DNA of 20,846 nucleotides. It comes from Acanthamoeba lenticulata. Taxonomy: Eukaryota; Discosea; Longamoebia; Acanthamoebidae. Position numbers and translations under genes: made by a program. Under the pieces are notes generated by a model. The model was given only the letters and a program-made list of their open reading frames with translations. It was not told the origin of the DNA and did not search any database. The stretch spans positions 1 to 20,846 of the forward strand of contig NAVB01000991.1 in assembly GCA_002179805.1 (NCBI GenBank), in the 5' to 3' direction. The number at the start of each line of letters is the position of its first letter. The first letter of the stretch is position 1. This document shows, piece after piece, positions 1 to 9,115 of this stretch.

Positions 1-2284
1 GAGGTTCTCTGCCGCGCCAACGGGTGCGTCCGCTCTTTTTATTATATTTTTTTGTTTTGTTTTGGTTTTATTTATGAATATCATTATTGAATTTTATTCT
101 TAAATTTTTTGTTCAATAGGGACGAGTGCTGCCGGTTCCTCATCGCGCCACCGCAGATGATGAAGCGCCACCTGCTTACCTTCTTCTCCGAGAACAACTT
201 TGGTGCGAGCCTCGTCTCCTCGACGGGTTGTTTTCAGTGCGTTGTTTGACCGTATCGGCCTATTTTCCGGGGATTTGTCTGCAGATGACCGGCGGCGGCG
301 CGAGGTGCTGGAGCGCGAGGGCGTGCTCTGGTCTCGCGAGTGGCGCGAGAAGAACGCGCTCGACAAGGAGAAAGGCAAGACCGGCGAGGCGGCCTCGGCC
401 TCGACCGCGGCGGCCGACGCGTCGGCGACGACGTCCGACTCCTGGGCCAACTCGAGCTCGACGGCTGGCGCGGTCGGCGGCGTCGGCGGCGGCGCGATGG
501 CTACAACGGCGTGGCGCAACAAGCGGCTCTCGCTGTCGCTCACCCTTGACGCGAGCAAGGTCGGTGGCGGCGACGCCGGCGCCGGCGATGACGACGACGA
601 GTTCAGCCTCCTCAAGCGGTTCAAGGACGAGGACCAGCTCAACGCCCTCGCGCGCCACCAGCATCGAGCGCACTCGGACGCGTCCGACGCCGACGCGGCA
701 GCCGAGGCGGACATCCGGCGCGCGGCCGAGCGGCGCCTGCGGTCCAAGCTGGCGCGGATGGAGGAGATGTGCGTGTCGCGCTACCGCGGCGTCTTCCACC
801 ACATGAAGGGCGACGTGCGCAAGGGCATCATCACCCTCTCCGAGAAGTCCTCCCGCGCACGCCGGCGCAAGGCCGCTCGCAAGTCGGTGCGTTTATTGAT
901 CCGACGTCCCTTTGCCCTTCATCGTCCCCAAGCTGGACTGACGCTTGGCCTGGCCTCAGGAGCGATACGTGCTGCTGCGAGCCGAGGGGCTAGTCGTGAC
1001 GTTGCGACAGGTTCGTCCCGGAAACCAATCCGTCTATTTACTAATATATATATAATTTTAATTAATTTATAATTCTTTTTATTTAAATCTTTGAAAAACT
1101 GATGATTTGATGAACTTATTGTTATTTTTATTTTATTTTTTATTTTTAAAATAATTCTAGTCGGTGGAGAGCCTGTTCCCGAGGGGAACGGCGCAACCCG
1201 AGGTTAAAACCTTTGTCGACAACTTCCTCTATGACTTTGGGCAGTGCCTCGGTACGTCGCTTTCGTTTTCGCGTTCGTTCTTTAAGGGTTAGTGCGCTGC
1301 AAGTGCTGACGATGAGCCACATGATGACGTCGCGGCCCGCGGCCACAGGCAAGTCCGATTGTGTTCACTTGTTGGAGTCGCGATTGGTCACCGGCGCTTC
1401 GGTGGAAACTGCCAAGTTGGTTGGACGACCATCAACGACGACCGCGACGACGACAGCGCCGTCCCAGCCGGCGGGCATCGTTGCTGTTGTTGGGCCGCAC
1501 GCGGAGCGGGTGCAGGCCCGGCTGGCCCTGCTCGAGCGCCTCTTTGGTCTCTCGGCCGTGCTGTCGTCGACCGGCTGGGGCCTCGTCAACTTTGCCTTCT
1601 CGCCCGACTTCCTCGACGCGCTGGGCGGCCGAGAGGAAAAAGCGAAAGCGATGGAAAAAGAGAAAGCGACGGAGACAACGAAAACTCCAGAGCCCGTCAA
1701 TACGAACGTCGCCAGCGGCTCCGGCGCGCTCCCTTTCCACCTGAAGATCAGCGTCGCACAGAGCGTCGAGGCCGTCGAGTACTTGAACAAGACCCTGGCC
1801 AAGAACGAAAGCGAAAGCGAAAACGACACCGAAAAACGATCAGCCAGCGCCGCACCGGTGTGCCTCATGCTGGGCGGCTACATCGACGGCTACGCCAAGC
1901 AGGCGATCACGTCGTGTCCAGGCGCGCGTGGCGCTCCGCTTCACCTGGCCCCGGACGACCTGGCCACGGTCGAAGTGGCGTGCAAGGCCCGCGGCGCCGA
2001 GTGCTGCGAGTTTGTCACGACCCACGTGGACCACCTTGCTGATGTCATCAAGCGGGAGCTCGACGACCGACCTGTACGTGCGCGCCCTCACGTTGTTGAG
2101 CGTTGGTGGTGGCCACAAAACTGATTTTCTACGTTCATCTTGCGCGCAGGGGTCGTCGATGGAGTGCCTGGTCGGGTTGCTCAAAATCGTCCGCGGGCGG
2201 CACAAGAGCGGCCGTGGTTGGCTCGCCCACTGCCTGGAGACTTCCTCGTCTTCGTCTTCGTCCTCTTCCACGAAGCGAGTGTGA
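1..2284 (+). CDS. Protein with two V4R (4-vinyl-reductase-like) domains, 5'-partial
   Basis: Model: join(<1..23, 120..202, 285..886, 960..1010, 1161..1251, 1349..2073, 2150..2284), 569 visible residues, frame kept through six introns. The first visible residues end a V4R domain (short motif CRANGDECCRFLI, spanning the first intron). A basic and acidic low-complexity linker follows, rich in Ala, Asp and Lys. A second, complete V4R domain lies at about residues 270-520, with a STGWGLVNF turn (about 355-365), a CLMLGGYIDGYA helix (about 454) and the closing CKARGAECCEF motif (about 495). V4R domains are small ligand-binding folds related to the TRAPP subunit Bet3 and are found in bacterial aromatic-sensing regulators; the two closing cysteines fit a metal or small-molecule site. 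The C-terminus is a poly-Ser tail before TGA at 2282-2284. The start lies outside the window. The family call is fairly firm; the ligand and cellular role are unknown. Confidence 0.72.
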
Positions 2285-2310
2285 AGGCATCACGACCGCT
2301 GCTGTACTGT

Positions 2311-2316
2311 AATAAA
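2311..2316 (+). terminator. Polyadenylation signal of the V4R gene
   Basis: A canonical AATAAA lies 27 nt after the TGA at 2284. It supports ending the gene here rather than splicing on into the lipase-like piece that follows. Confidence 0.6.
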
Positions 2317-2339
2317 GCACCAGCAATTTTTTTCTTTAG

Positions 2340-2486
2340 CAACAGGCGATCAAGCCCCAGCTGCTACAACTCAGGCGCGAGGACTTCGCACTTGTGGTCC
2401 AGCCCTTCTTGCTCAAGACGTCCATCCCGACGCGCGACGACGGCCTGACACCAGCTACCTCGCGCCCGACTGCTTCCACTTCTCGG
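2340..2486 (+). pseudogene. Phospholipase-B-like GDSL/SGNH lipase fragment, broken
   Basis: Downstream of a good acceptor (CTTTAG at 2334-2339), the plus strand encodes REDFALVVQPF and, one frame over, PDTSYLAPDCFHFS. Both motifs are consecutive in the C-terminal part of animal and protist phospholipase B1-type lipases; the second carries the catalytic Asp and His (D..H in DCFH). The two motifs are out of frame by one base at the CC of 2444-2445, where one extra C would join them. The N-terminal GDS block and most of the enzyme are absent upstream. A GTGCGC donor follows at 2487, but I find no convincing next exon; a weak AWNSV match near 2638-2655 may be a decayed end. Either this is a relic of a lipase copy or a 3' exon of a badly assembled gene. 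It could in principle be spliced in phase to the upstream gene (CGA|GTGTGA to CTTTAG|CAA), but the polyA signal between them argues against that. Confidence 0.55.
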
Positions 2487-2932
2487 GTGCGCCACCTTCT
2501 TCCCTTCATCACGGTCTTGGATCGTCTTCGTCCTCCTGCTTTCATTTCCTCCTCCACCTCCGCTTCGCCTTCCTTCAGGCTCCCTCGTTGGCTTGATACA
2601 TACATCCCGCCTCTCCCGCTTCGTTGGACTCATCTCGGCATGGAACTCTGTTTGGATAAGGGTTCGCAAGGCAAGCGCGGCCCGGAGGACATGGTTTGGT
2701 TCATATTCCATCGTGAAGCTTGACACTCTTGTGAAGACACAGTAGAATGTTGACACCCAGCTCATGGCGTAGATAGTAAACCGATATCTGGTCCACTGCA
2801 CGCCGTAACTGACACTCTCTGAAGTACCAGTCTATGGGCCAAGACTCTCGCATCAGAGCAAACACAACAGGCCCAGTCCCTTACAAAAAAAAGGCATTCG
2901 CCTAAAAAGCAACTTGTTAAGTGGAAACATGG
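2487..2932. other. Intergenic stretch, no gene recognised
   Basis: This holds the presumed decayed end of the lipase fragment (a weak plus-strand acceptor at 2572-2578, then 150 nt open to a TAG near 2745) and the 3' flank of the minus-strand E2 gene. The E2 gene has no AATAAA on the minus strand in its 3' flank. I see no RNA gene, repeat or mobile element here. Confidence 0.4.
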
Positions 2933-3655
2933 TTATTGGAAGCTCCTAACACCATTTACAAATCTTACGGATGCTGACACGGCAGGCCACCGACGAGTGA
3001 TCGGAGCGGGGGCAACCGCTTCGTTTGTTGGCGTCTCTTCATCAGTTGGTACAACGGTTGGTCGAGTTGGTACCGGCGCGACTTGCGTGGTTGCCGTCGC
3101 GTTGAACCGGTTGACTAGCTGCGACACCGGGATGGACGAGCTGTGCCTCTCGTACTCGCGCTCAGGCTCGGACGCGGGATCTAGTTCAATCTGCTGAGGG
3201 AAGTTCTGGCCAGCAACAGACAGCCCGTACAGCGACATTCGCACAAGACGAGCAAACCTGGACTCGTCGTTTATGCAGTCCCCGTTGAGGCGCGAGTCCA
3301 GGTTGGGGTGATAGAGCAGCCACAGGAGCGCATGCGCGTAGTCAACCAGTCGCACGTTGCTGTTCCATTCATCACGTAGAATGTTGAAGCAGATGGAGCC
3401 ATCGTAGCCAATGTTGGGATGAAAGATCTTGGTGGCGCAGGTGACGCTGGCCACCTCGTTGGGGTAGGTCGGGGGTAGGTTGATCTTGAAGACGAAGCGA
3501 CCACCCGCGTAGAGGCCACCCGTTGGTGTGAGGACGACATCGACCTTGGTAAGGTCTTCCTCAGATGGGAACGTGACGGTGATCTGGCCGTCAGAGAAGG
3601 ACTTGAAGTTGATCTGTGAGAACTCCTTCAGAATAACCTTGTTGATACTCGTCAT
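2933..3655 (-). CDS. Ubiquitin-family E2 conjugating enzyme, UBC12-like
   Basis: A single uninterrupted frame of 240 residues with its stop at 2933-2935. The UBC fold covers about residues 8-160. It carries the PPTYP loop (61-65), the HPN motif (79-81) and the active-site cysteine C89 in GSICFNILRDEW. The 'NILR-acidic-W' sequence after the cysteine resembles the NEDD8 E2s (UBE2M/UBE2F) more than the ordinary ubiquitin E2s, which suggests a cullin-neddylation role; this is an inference. The N-terminus lacks the long basic extension by which UBC12 docks its E1, so it may be a divergent member. A Thr/Pro/Ala-rich tail of about 75 residues with no recognised domain follows the core. No intron is needed, unusual in this intron-rich window. 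The first ATG follows a TATA box by 46 nt. Confidence 0.85.
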   Translation of the reverse strand: MTSINKVILKEFSQINFKSFSDGQITVTFPSEEDLTKVDVVLTPTGGLYAGGRFVFKINLPPTYPNEVASVTCATKIFHPNIGYDGSICFNILRDEWNSNVRLVDYAHALLWLLYHPNLDSRLNGDCINDESRFARLVRMSLYGLSVAGQNFPQQIELDPASEPEREYERHSSSIPVSQLVNRFNATATTQVAPVPTRPTVVPTDEETPTNEAVAPAPITRRWPAVSASVRFVNGVRSFQ

Positions 3656-3701
3656 TGCCGCAGCTGCTTCGTGTTGTGTTCATCTGGTGGCACAAGCAAG
3701 A

Positions 3702-3709
3702 CATTTATA
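3702..3709 (-). promoter_or_regulatory. TATA box of the E2 gene
   Basis: TATAAATG on the minus strand, 46 nt upstream of the ATG at 3655. The spacing gives a short 5' leader of about 15-20 nt. Confidence 0.5.
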
Positions 3710-3889
3710 GTATTCGAATGCCAGCCTCAGCGACGAGGCCCTTCACTTCAGTGTCCCTTCCTCTACGCGTCGGTTCCGCTACGCTGGCCTTCTCCTCCAG
3801 CTTTTCTCTTCCGCTTTTGTCGGCAGAAACTGGACTTGGTTTCCCTGCAACCACGCCATGCTGACGCGGACGTGTAGAAGAAGTACGCC

Positions 3890-4721
3890 TTACTGGGAGA
3901 CGAGGTTGGGGTTGATGCCGTAGGGCTCTTGCGAACGTTGCTTCTTGGAGGGCTTCTTTCCGCCCGAGGCCTTGTTGATGGCCGCCCGGTTGGCCTTGAG
4001 CGTGCCTTCCTCGAGCTCTTCGTCCCACTCAATGTCCGCTTCGACGGCTTCCTTCTTGTCCTGCCGACGCTGGTTCTCTCGTGCCTTCCGCTCTTCCCTA
4101 TCCTTCTTCTTGGCATCGACCTCGCGTTGCCGCTGCAACTGCTGCTTCCTGTGCACTCTCACCTTGAGGCGAAAGCCATGTGCAAAGAGGGTTGGGGGAT
4201 CACGCCACGAACCTGATCTCCTTTTTCTTCTGCTGCCTTTCCCTGCGCTCTAAACGCTTCTTCTCCTTGGCTTCCTTGGCTTCCTTCTTCTTGGCAAGCT
4301 CCGCCTGGGATGAGTTGCCGGACTCTTCCTCTTCCTCCGCCTCCTCTACGTCTTCTTCCTCGTCGTCTTCGTCATCAGTGTAGTCAGTCTCGTCTTCTTC
4401 TTCTTCTTCTTCCTCGTCGTCTTCAGGCTCTTCGCGCGCTTTCTTGTCCTGTACGCAGGTGGCGCCGAATTGAGCAATCTAGAGTACTCTCTATTAACCT
4501 CTGTGCAGTACGTATACCTCCTTGACAGCAGGCCGCCCTTCTCGGCCAGAAGAGCTGGCGAACAAGCACTGCGGGACGACATTCAATTGTCCACGGGAAA
4601 GCAAAGGACGAACCGGAGCGTCTGCCCCACCGCGGAAGAGGCAAGTGCTGCCTCCAGCGATGGAGCCTTGAGTGTGCCGCTGCAAAGCACCACTCCGCAC
4701 CACCAACAGATTGCGTCTCAT
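3890..4721 (-). CDS. Probable mitochondrial acidic coiled-coil protein
   Basis: Model: complement(join(3890..4148, 4213..4448, 4518..4721)), 232 residues, all junctions in phase. The ATG at 4719-4721 opens an Arg/Ser/Leu-rich, acid-free N-terminus (MRRNLLVVRSGALQRH...) with a CLFASSS stretch near residue 55. This resembles a mitochondrial presequence with a cleavage region. Next comes a run of about 40 mostly Asp/Glu residues (from about 75), then a long Lys/Glu/Arg helix (about 120-185) predicted to form a coiled coil, and a conserved-looking end (EPYGINPNLVSQ). I do not recognise a named family. The charged helix is not informative, so the mitochondrial call rests on the N-terminus alone. 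The gene runs head-to-head with the F-box gene and is followed 234 bp later by the E2 gene on the same strand. Confidence 0.7.
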
Positions 4722-4826
4722 CTTGCTTTTCGAACAACTCAAGCGTTTGCGAAAAGAAAGTGAAATGATTTGTGAAATTGTGCCCACAAGAAGAGTGAAG
4801 CGAAACCCGCACGGCTGCACCAGCAC
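4722..4826. promoter_or_regulatory. Compact bidirectional promoter
   Basis: Only 105 bp separate the two divergent ATG codons (4721 minus, 4827 plus). Any promoter elements of both genes must lie here or inside the first exons. I see no TATA box in it. Confidence 0.45.
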
Positions 4827-6426
4827 ATGATGGACGAGCTCATGGTTGAAGTGGTGGGCCTGGTGCTTAGCCATGTGACGCCCCTTACTCTTCCTGCTAC
4901 GGGTGCCGTATGCCGCAAGTGGCGCCAGGCTCTCCGCGACCACATGTCCGCGGCCCCCACTTTGCGAGCCACGACTCGGCCCCCTTGGAAGTTCAGCGCT
5001 CGCATCGCGGGCAAGGGCTGGTTCTCAACGCTCCAGTGGGCTCGCGGCCAAGGCTGCTTATGGGACCCACATACGTGTGCCGTGGCGGCCGAGGCCGGCC
5101 ACCTGGAGATGCTGCAGTGGGCTCGCGCCCATGGCTGCCCCTGGGACAAGACCGTGTTTGACGCCGCGGCGCAACTCGGCCACCTCGAGATGCTGCAGTG
5201 GTTGTATGACCAGAACTGCCCACAAAGCACCGAGTCGTGGTGCAACAAAGCTGCAGAGGAAGGGCATCTCGCGGTGCTCCAGTGGGCGAAAGAGCACAAC
5301 TACCCGATACACCATGCGGTCATATGCACTGGTGCCGCGCGAGGTGGCCACCAAGCGGTGCTCGATTGGCTGGGTGTGAAAAACCTGCGCAACCGCGAGG
5401 TGTTGTTCGGCGTGTGTGCGGCCGCGGCCAGGGGCGGCCATCTGGAGGTCATGCAGTGGCTGCGCCGCAACAACTACGGATGGGACGAGGTGACTTGCGA
5501 GCAAGCAGCGGCCGGCGGTCATTTGGGCCTTCTTCAATGGGCGCGGGAGCAAGGTTGTCCATGGGACATTCGCACCTGTGAAGCTGCCGCCAAAGCCGGC
5601 CATCTTGATATGCTCCAGTGGGCGCAAGCCAACGGTTGTCCGTGGGGCGCGAGGATACGCGTCGCGGCGGTGGGAGGGGGCGGCCACCTGACGATCCTAC
5701 AGTGGCTTCACGACAACGGCTGCCCACCCGACCCGCACGAGGCTATTGTGGCCGCGAGAATCGGACGCTTTGATTTCCTCCAGTGGCTGGACACCAATGG
5801 ATACAACGTCGCCGAAGAGCGCGTGACTAGTGCGGCCGCTCGGGCTGGCCACCTTCCAATGTTGCAGTGGCTGCACGCCAAGGGCTGTGTATTGTCCGAC
5901 GATGTCTGCGTCGGTGCGGCACAGAACGGACACCTTGAAATGCTGCAATGGGCGCGTGCCAATGGCTGTTCGTGGGACAGCACGACTCTTCACGCCGCTG
6001 CTGAGGAAGGCCACTTGCCCGTGCTCCAGTGGGCGCACGCCAACGGCTGCCCGCGGGACAGCATGACCTGTGCTTTAGCCGCCAAGGGAGGCCACCTCGA
6101 CGTGCTCCAGTGGGCGCGTGCCAATGGTTTTCCGTGGAGCACTTTGGGTGACTGCCAATGCGGCCTCGGCTGGCCATCTCGATGTGCTGTGGTGGGCCCT
6201 CAACGAAGGCTGTCCATGGAACTCGAAGACGCTGGAGTCTGCCCACGCCGAGCCCATCAAAGCCATGCTGCGCCAGGTCTGGCACAAGGGCACGGCGCAG
6301 CTCCGGGGAGGCTCCGAGTACGAGGCGATGGTGCAACTGCTCGAGGACCCTGCTAGCCGCCAGGCGGCCCGAGCTGAACCGCCGAGGCCCTCACTGCGAC
6401 GCGACTTTATCGACCGTGATGGGTGA
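4827..6426 (+). CDS. F-box and ankyrin-type repeat protein, frameshifted near the 3' end
   Basis: The ATG at 4827 opens a frame without introns. An F-box-like segment (residues about 1-35, with LP and CRKWR) precedes about 14-15 repeats of 26-28 residues, each built around GHLEMLQWARANGCPWD. This repeat subtype is typical of Acanthamoeba and of Acanthamoeba-infecting giant viruses. The frame breaks at the TTT of 6143-6145. Left as is, the protein ends at 6356 (509 residues) with a nonsense tail. With one T fewer, the repeats continue (ASAGHLDVLWWA...) to TGA at 6424-6426, giving 532 residues. F-box proteins of this design probably recruit substrates to an SCF ubiquitin ligase. The break may be a homopolymer sequencing error or a real mutation. 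Confidence 0.8.
5026..6267 (+). repeat. Array of about 15 W-containing ankyrin-type coding repeats
   Basis: Coding units of about 78-84 bp, best conserved around CTCCAGTGGGCGC (LQWA) and GGCCACCT (GHL). Units 3-5 and 9-11 have diverged (QNCPQS, HNYPIH, NGYNVA), while units 1, 2, 7 and 12-15 are close to consensus. That pattern suggests recent duplication or conversion among the outer units. Confidence 0.75.
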
Positions 6427-6453
6427 GTTCCCTCTAGGGTTTTCTAAAGCAGA

Positions 6454-6459
6454 AATAAA
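6454..6459 (+). terminator. Polyadenylation signal of the F-box/ankyrin gene
   Basis: AATAAA 28 nt after the TGA at 6426. It supports that stop as the true end, and so the restored rather than the shifted frame. Confidence 0.55.
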
Positions 6460-6529
6460 TTTATAATTTGAAAAACATTTTTAGGGGCAACGAGCTCGGG
6501 CTGTGGCCTTGGTCTGGTCAGAAGACTTC

Positions 6530-8000
6530 TCAGAACTGGTACTCGTAGACCTTGATCGAGTTGAAACGCCAGTACGCCTCGTTGTAGGCGCCAGGCGCGT
6601 TCTGCGCAACATTCCTGCAGGTGGTTTGACACCCTTGATCATCAAACAGGTCGTCTGTGCACCCACACACACGTCAACAATCATCGATGTTGCATTACAG
6701 GGACACTAACAGGACGTACTGGCCCAGTCGCCGCAGAAGTTGATGTTGATGATGAGCTGCATGTCGTAGAAGTGGCTCGGCGAGCAGTCGCTTCCCATGT
6801 TGAACGCAGCCACAGGGCTGTTCACATGGATAACCACAGGTCGTCAGTTCTTACCGTTTGAATAGAAGACGAGAAAAAGTAGCACGTACGTGCCCCAGTT
6901 GGAGGGGATGGGATTTCCAGACAGGATGTCGCTGGGAATGCTGTTGCGAGGGAAGAACCACACCTTGATCGGCCAGCCATTGCCGAATTCTGATCAAGTT
7001 GCAGGTGAGTGGCACGCTTGTAGTGAACGGTTTGTGGTGGACACCGTACCAGTAGCGTAGATTCCTCCACCGCCACCGTTGAACGCAGGGCCGAATCCAC
7101 CACTTGCGCCAATGATACCGCAACCCTGCACAACAGGATTACCGTCAAGTCAAGCCGGAGTAAAGAGGGAGCCAGAGAGGAGAGCATACCTGGTTATCGT
7201 ACTGGCCGGGGGCGTGGATGTAACAGTTCTTGGCCTGCCCAACGTTGTTAAGGCCAGCAGCCCACGTGCCGGTGAAGGAATTGGCCGCTTGGTTGACCAT
7301 GGTGCAGCCATCTGTCGTGTGCAGGGTCATCTACTCACCACGGGTGGTTAGCCCTTGACCTCCAACCCAGAAGCCAGGCGCAGCGAAGAGCAAGGGACGA
7401 ACTTGGTTGACGTTGCTGTAGCCAACGTTCTCAATGATGTCGATCTCACCACCAGCAGGCCAGTTGGGGCCAAGAAGCCAGACAGCCGGAAACGTTCCTG
7501 GCCACGTTTGTTGATGTGAGTAACTGTCGTGGTGTGGCGGCAAGAGATAGAAGAATTGATGACCGTACCACAACCAACGGGGATGTGTGTCACATCAGCA
7601 ATGAACAAACCGCTGTTGTACTTGTTGAATGACTCAAGGCGCACTGAAGTACGACCACGCCCATTGGAGGGGACAACATTGGTGTAGTCCACTCCAACAT
7701 AAATGCTGGAGCTGCTTGCTGAGATCAAACTGTTGGCTGCAATATCCCATCGTTTTGGTTATTCCATGGTCTTGTGATGAAGTGGTAGTAGAGATGTAGG
7801 AGGTTACCTTGGGCAGTGGCCCTGTCGACGTAGTTGACGTAGCTGTTGGGAACAAGGTCGTCATCGGTGCTGAATTTGAAGTTATCAAAGAAGGTGGTGC
7901 CACTGAAGTTGTCCTTCAGCGTGTAGGCAGACTGTGCGCTGCCAACAAAGGAACAGGCCAGCATCAGCACAAAAACAAGAGAGCAGATCTTGGTAGTCAT
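6530..8000 (-). CDS. Secreted GH16 beta-glucanase (laminarinase-like)
   Basis: Model: complement(join(6530..6633, 6720..6817, 6890..6989, 7050..7125, 7190..7330, 7403..7504, 7564..7736, 7808..8000)), 328 residues. The N-terminus is a signal peptide (hydrophobic core [12 protein letters not shown], cleavage near residue 22-24). The GH16 catalytic motif E142-I-D144-I-I-E147 follows [16 protein letters not shown]. Further family marks are [13 protein letters not shown], a beta-strand with WFFPR, FCGDWA, and the closing [11 protein letters not shown] near the C-terminus. It resembles the endo-1,3(4)-beta-glucanases of fungi and protists, which cleave beta-1,3/1,4 glucans. It is likely secreted or sent to food vacuoles to degrade algal, fungal or plant glucans, or used on the amoeba's own cyst wall. 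Seven introns; the second (7505-7563) lacks an AG acceptor in this sequence (it ends in CG). The gene is convergent with the F-box gene, 103 bp between stops. Confidence 0.88.
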
Positions 8001-8145
8001 TGTTTTCCTCCTTCACAGTTGTGTCCTGAAGAGTGAGGGATGTGGGTTTGCCAATGAGCACAATGCACTTGTGGGTAAGCTTGAGGTGAGAGATGTATGT
8101 ACAAGGGTGAACTGGAGCAGGATGAACTCGGGGGTCAGTCACCAC

Positions 8146-8153
8146 CTTTTATA
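8146..8153 (-). promoter_or_regulatory. TATA box of the GH16 gene, in a small palindrome
   Basis: TATAAAAG on the minus strand, 145 nt upstream of the ATG at 8000. It overlaps a perfect 7-bp inverted repeat (ACCACCT at 8141-8147, AGGTGGT at 8153-8159). Confidence 0.5.
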
Positions 8154-8159
8154 GGTGGT

Positions 8160-9115
8160 TCCTTGTGCATTCATTGGTGCAGAAGAGAACAGACTCCAAT
8201 TGGGCGATGGCCTGTTGGCCTCAACACCAGAGAAGCCGACGAGGTTGAGCGTGTAGTGGAGGTCAGGTAAAGCTCCTGCTGCGAGGCAACTCCAAGCTTT
8301 GTTGGTGTTTGGAAAGTTGATTCTCATTTTTAGGCGCCGTTCGTTTCTCCCAAGACACAGAACCATAAAAAGATCCTGCGGTTGCGATAATTGGCTGTTT
8401 CAATTTGGCCGAAGTGGTGTTCACTCTCCTGTAACTGCTGGGCCAATGTCTAACCTTCATGTGAGCCATCTACCGATTTTCTTTGCCCCTGCCAGGTCTG
8501 GTACAACATCGCTGCACTGTCAGTTTATTTTACCGGGGTGTCTTGTGGGTCGCCCTCTGCTGGTTTTTATCTCCCAAGTTATCTGTATGTGTTGCAATGA
8601 CCAGCAACTTGGAGATGTCACCGCCACAACAGCTTTGGTCAGGCGAAAAAGGTTTCTTACACAGGCGTGGCGGTGGCGGATTCGTTGGCTGTCCTCCTTG
8701 TGCTGGTGGTCATCGGCAAGGTGGGCTCACCTACTCGAAACTAGCAAACATCCAAGGCACATGTAACGAGACGAGGCCCTAGTTTCGTTTAGCTTGTGCA
8801 CATCAAACTTGCCCGCGACCTCATCCAGAAGCCATGCACCGTTGTAGAGGCTTCGACAACAAACGTTGGGCAGTCAGGTTGCACATAGAGTACAGTCGAG
8901 GACTAGGAAGTGGCGGAAACACTCAGCCAGTAATGCTGACGGTGAGCAGGCATGCCAAGCAGTAGCTGTCGGTGGCCCTGCGCTGGTGCTTTAATCTTGT
9001 CGACAAAGAAAAAGAGAAGAGGCAAACGAGGATCTCTCGCAGAGTAGAGCGACGGATAACTTCATTTTTTATTGTTGAGTCTTCCCACTGTCCCCAACAC
9101 AAAACATACCCGAAG
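8160..9115. other. Gene-free 950 bp between divergent GH16 and START genes
   Basis: The longest gene-poor stretch in the window. It should hold the upstream regulatory region of both neighbours. Open frames here (for example 8483-8782 plus and 8139-8366 minus) show no family motif and lack the high GC of the neighbouring exons. No tRNA, repeat array or transposon end was seen. The last 60 bp before the START gene contain a T-rich tract (9063-9070) but no TATA box. Confidence 0.4.

Noticed and set aside
100..747. Long minus-strand open frame opposite the V4R gene linker
   Set aside because: It is Ser/Ala/Arg-rich, has no family motif, and mirrors a GC-rich real exon on the plus strand.
1095..1120. 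Two TGATGA-like boxes in a V4R gene intron
   Set aside because: No box D downstream and no flanking stem, so not a snoRNA.
2278..2340. In-phase splice joining the V4R gene to the lipase fragment
   Set aside because: A stop and an AATAAA lie between them and the join would fuse unrelated parts; kept only as a point to test.
5058..5687. Minus-strand open frame of 209 codons inside the ankyrin gene
   Set aside because: An antisense shadow: its regularity comes from the coding repeats on the plus strand.
8483..8782. Plus-strand open frame of 99 codons in the 8-9 kb gap, with a hydrophobic stretch in another frame
   Set aside because: No motif, no supporting splice or polyA signal, and the hydrophobic part is in a different frame.
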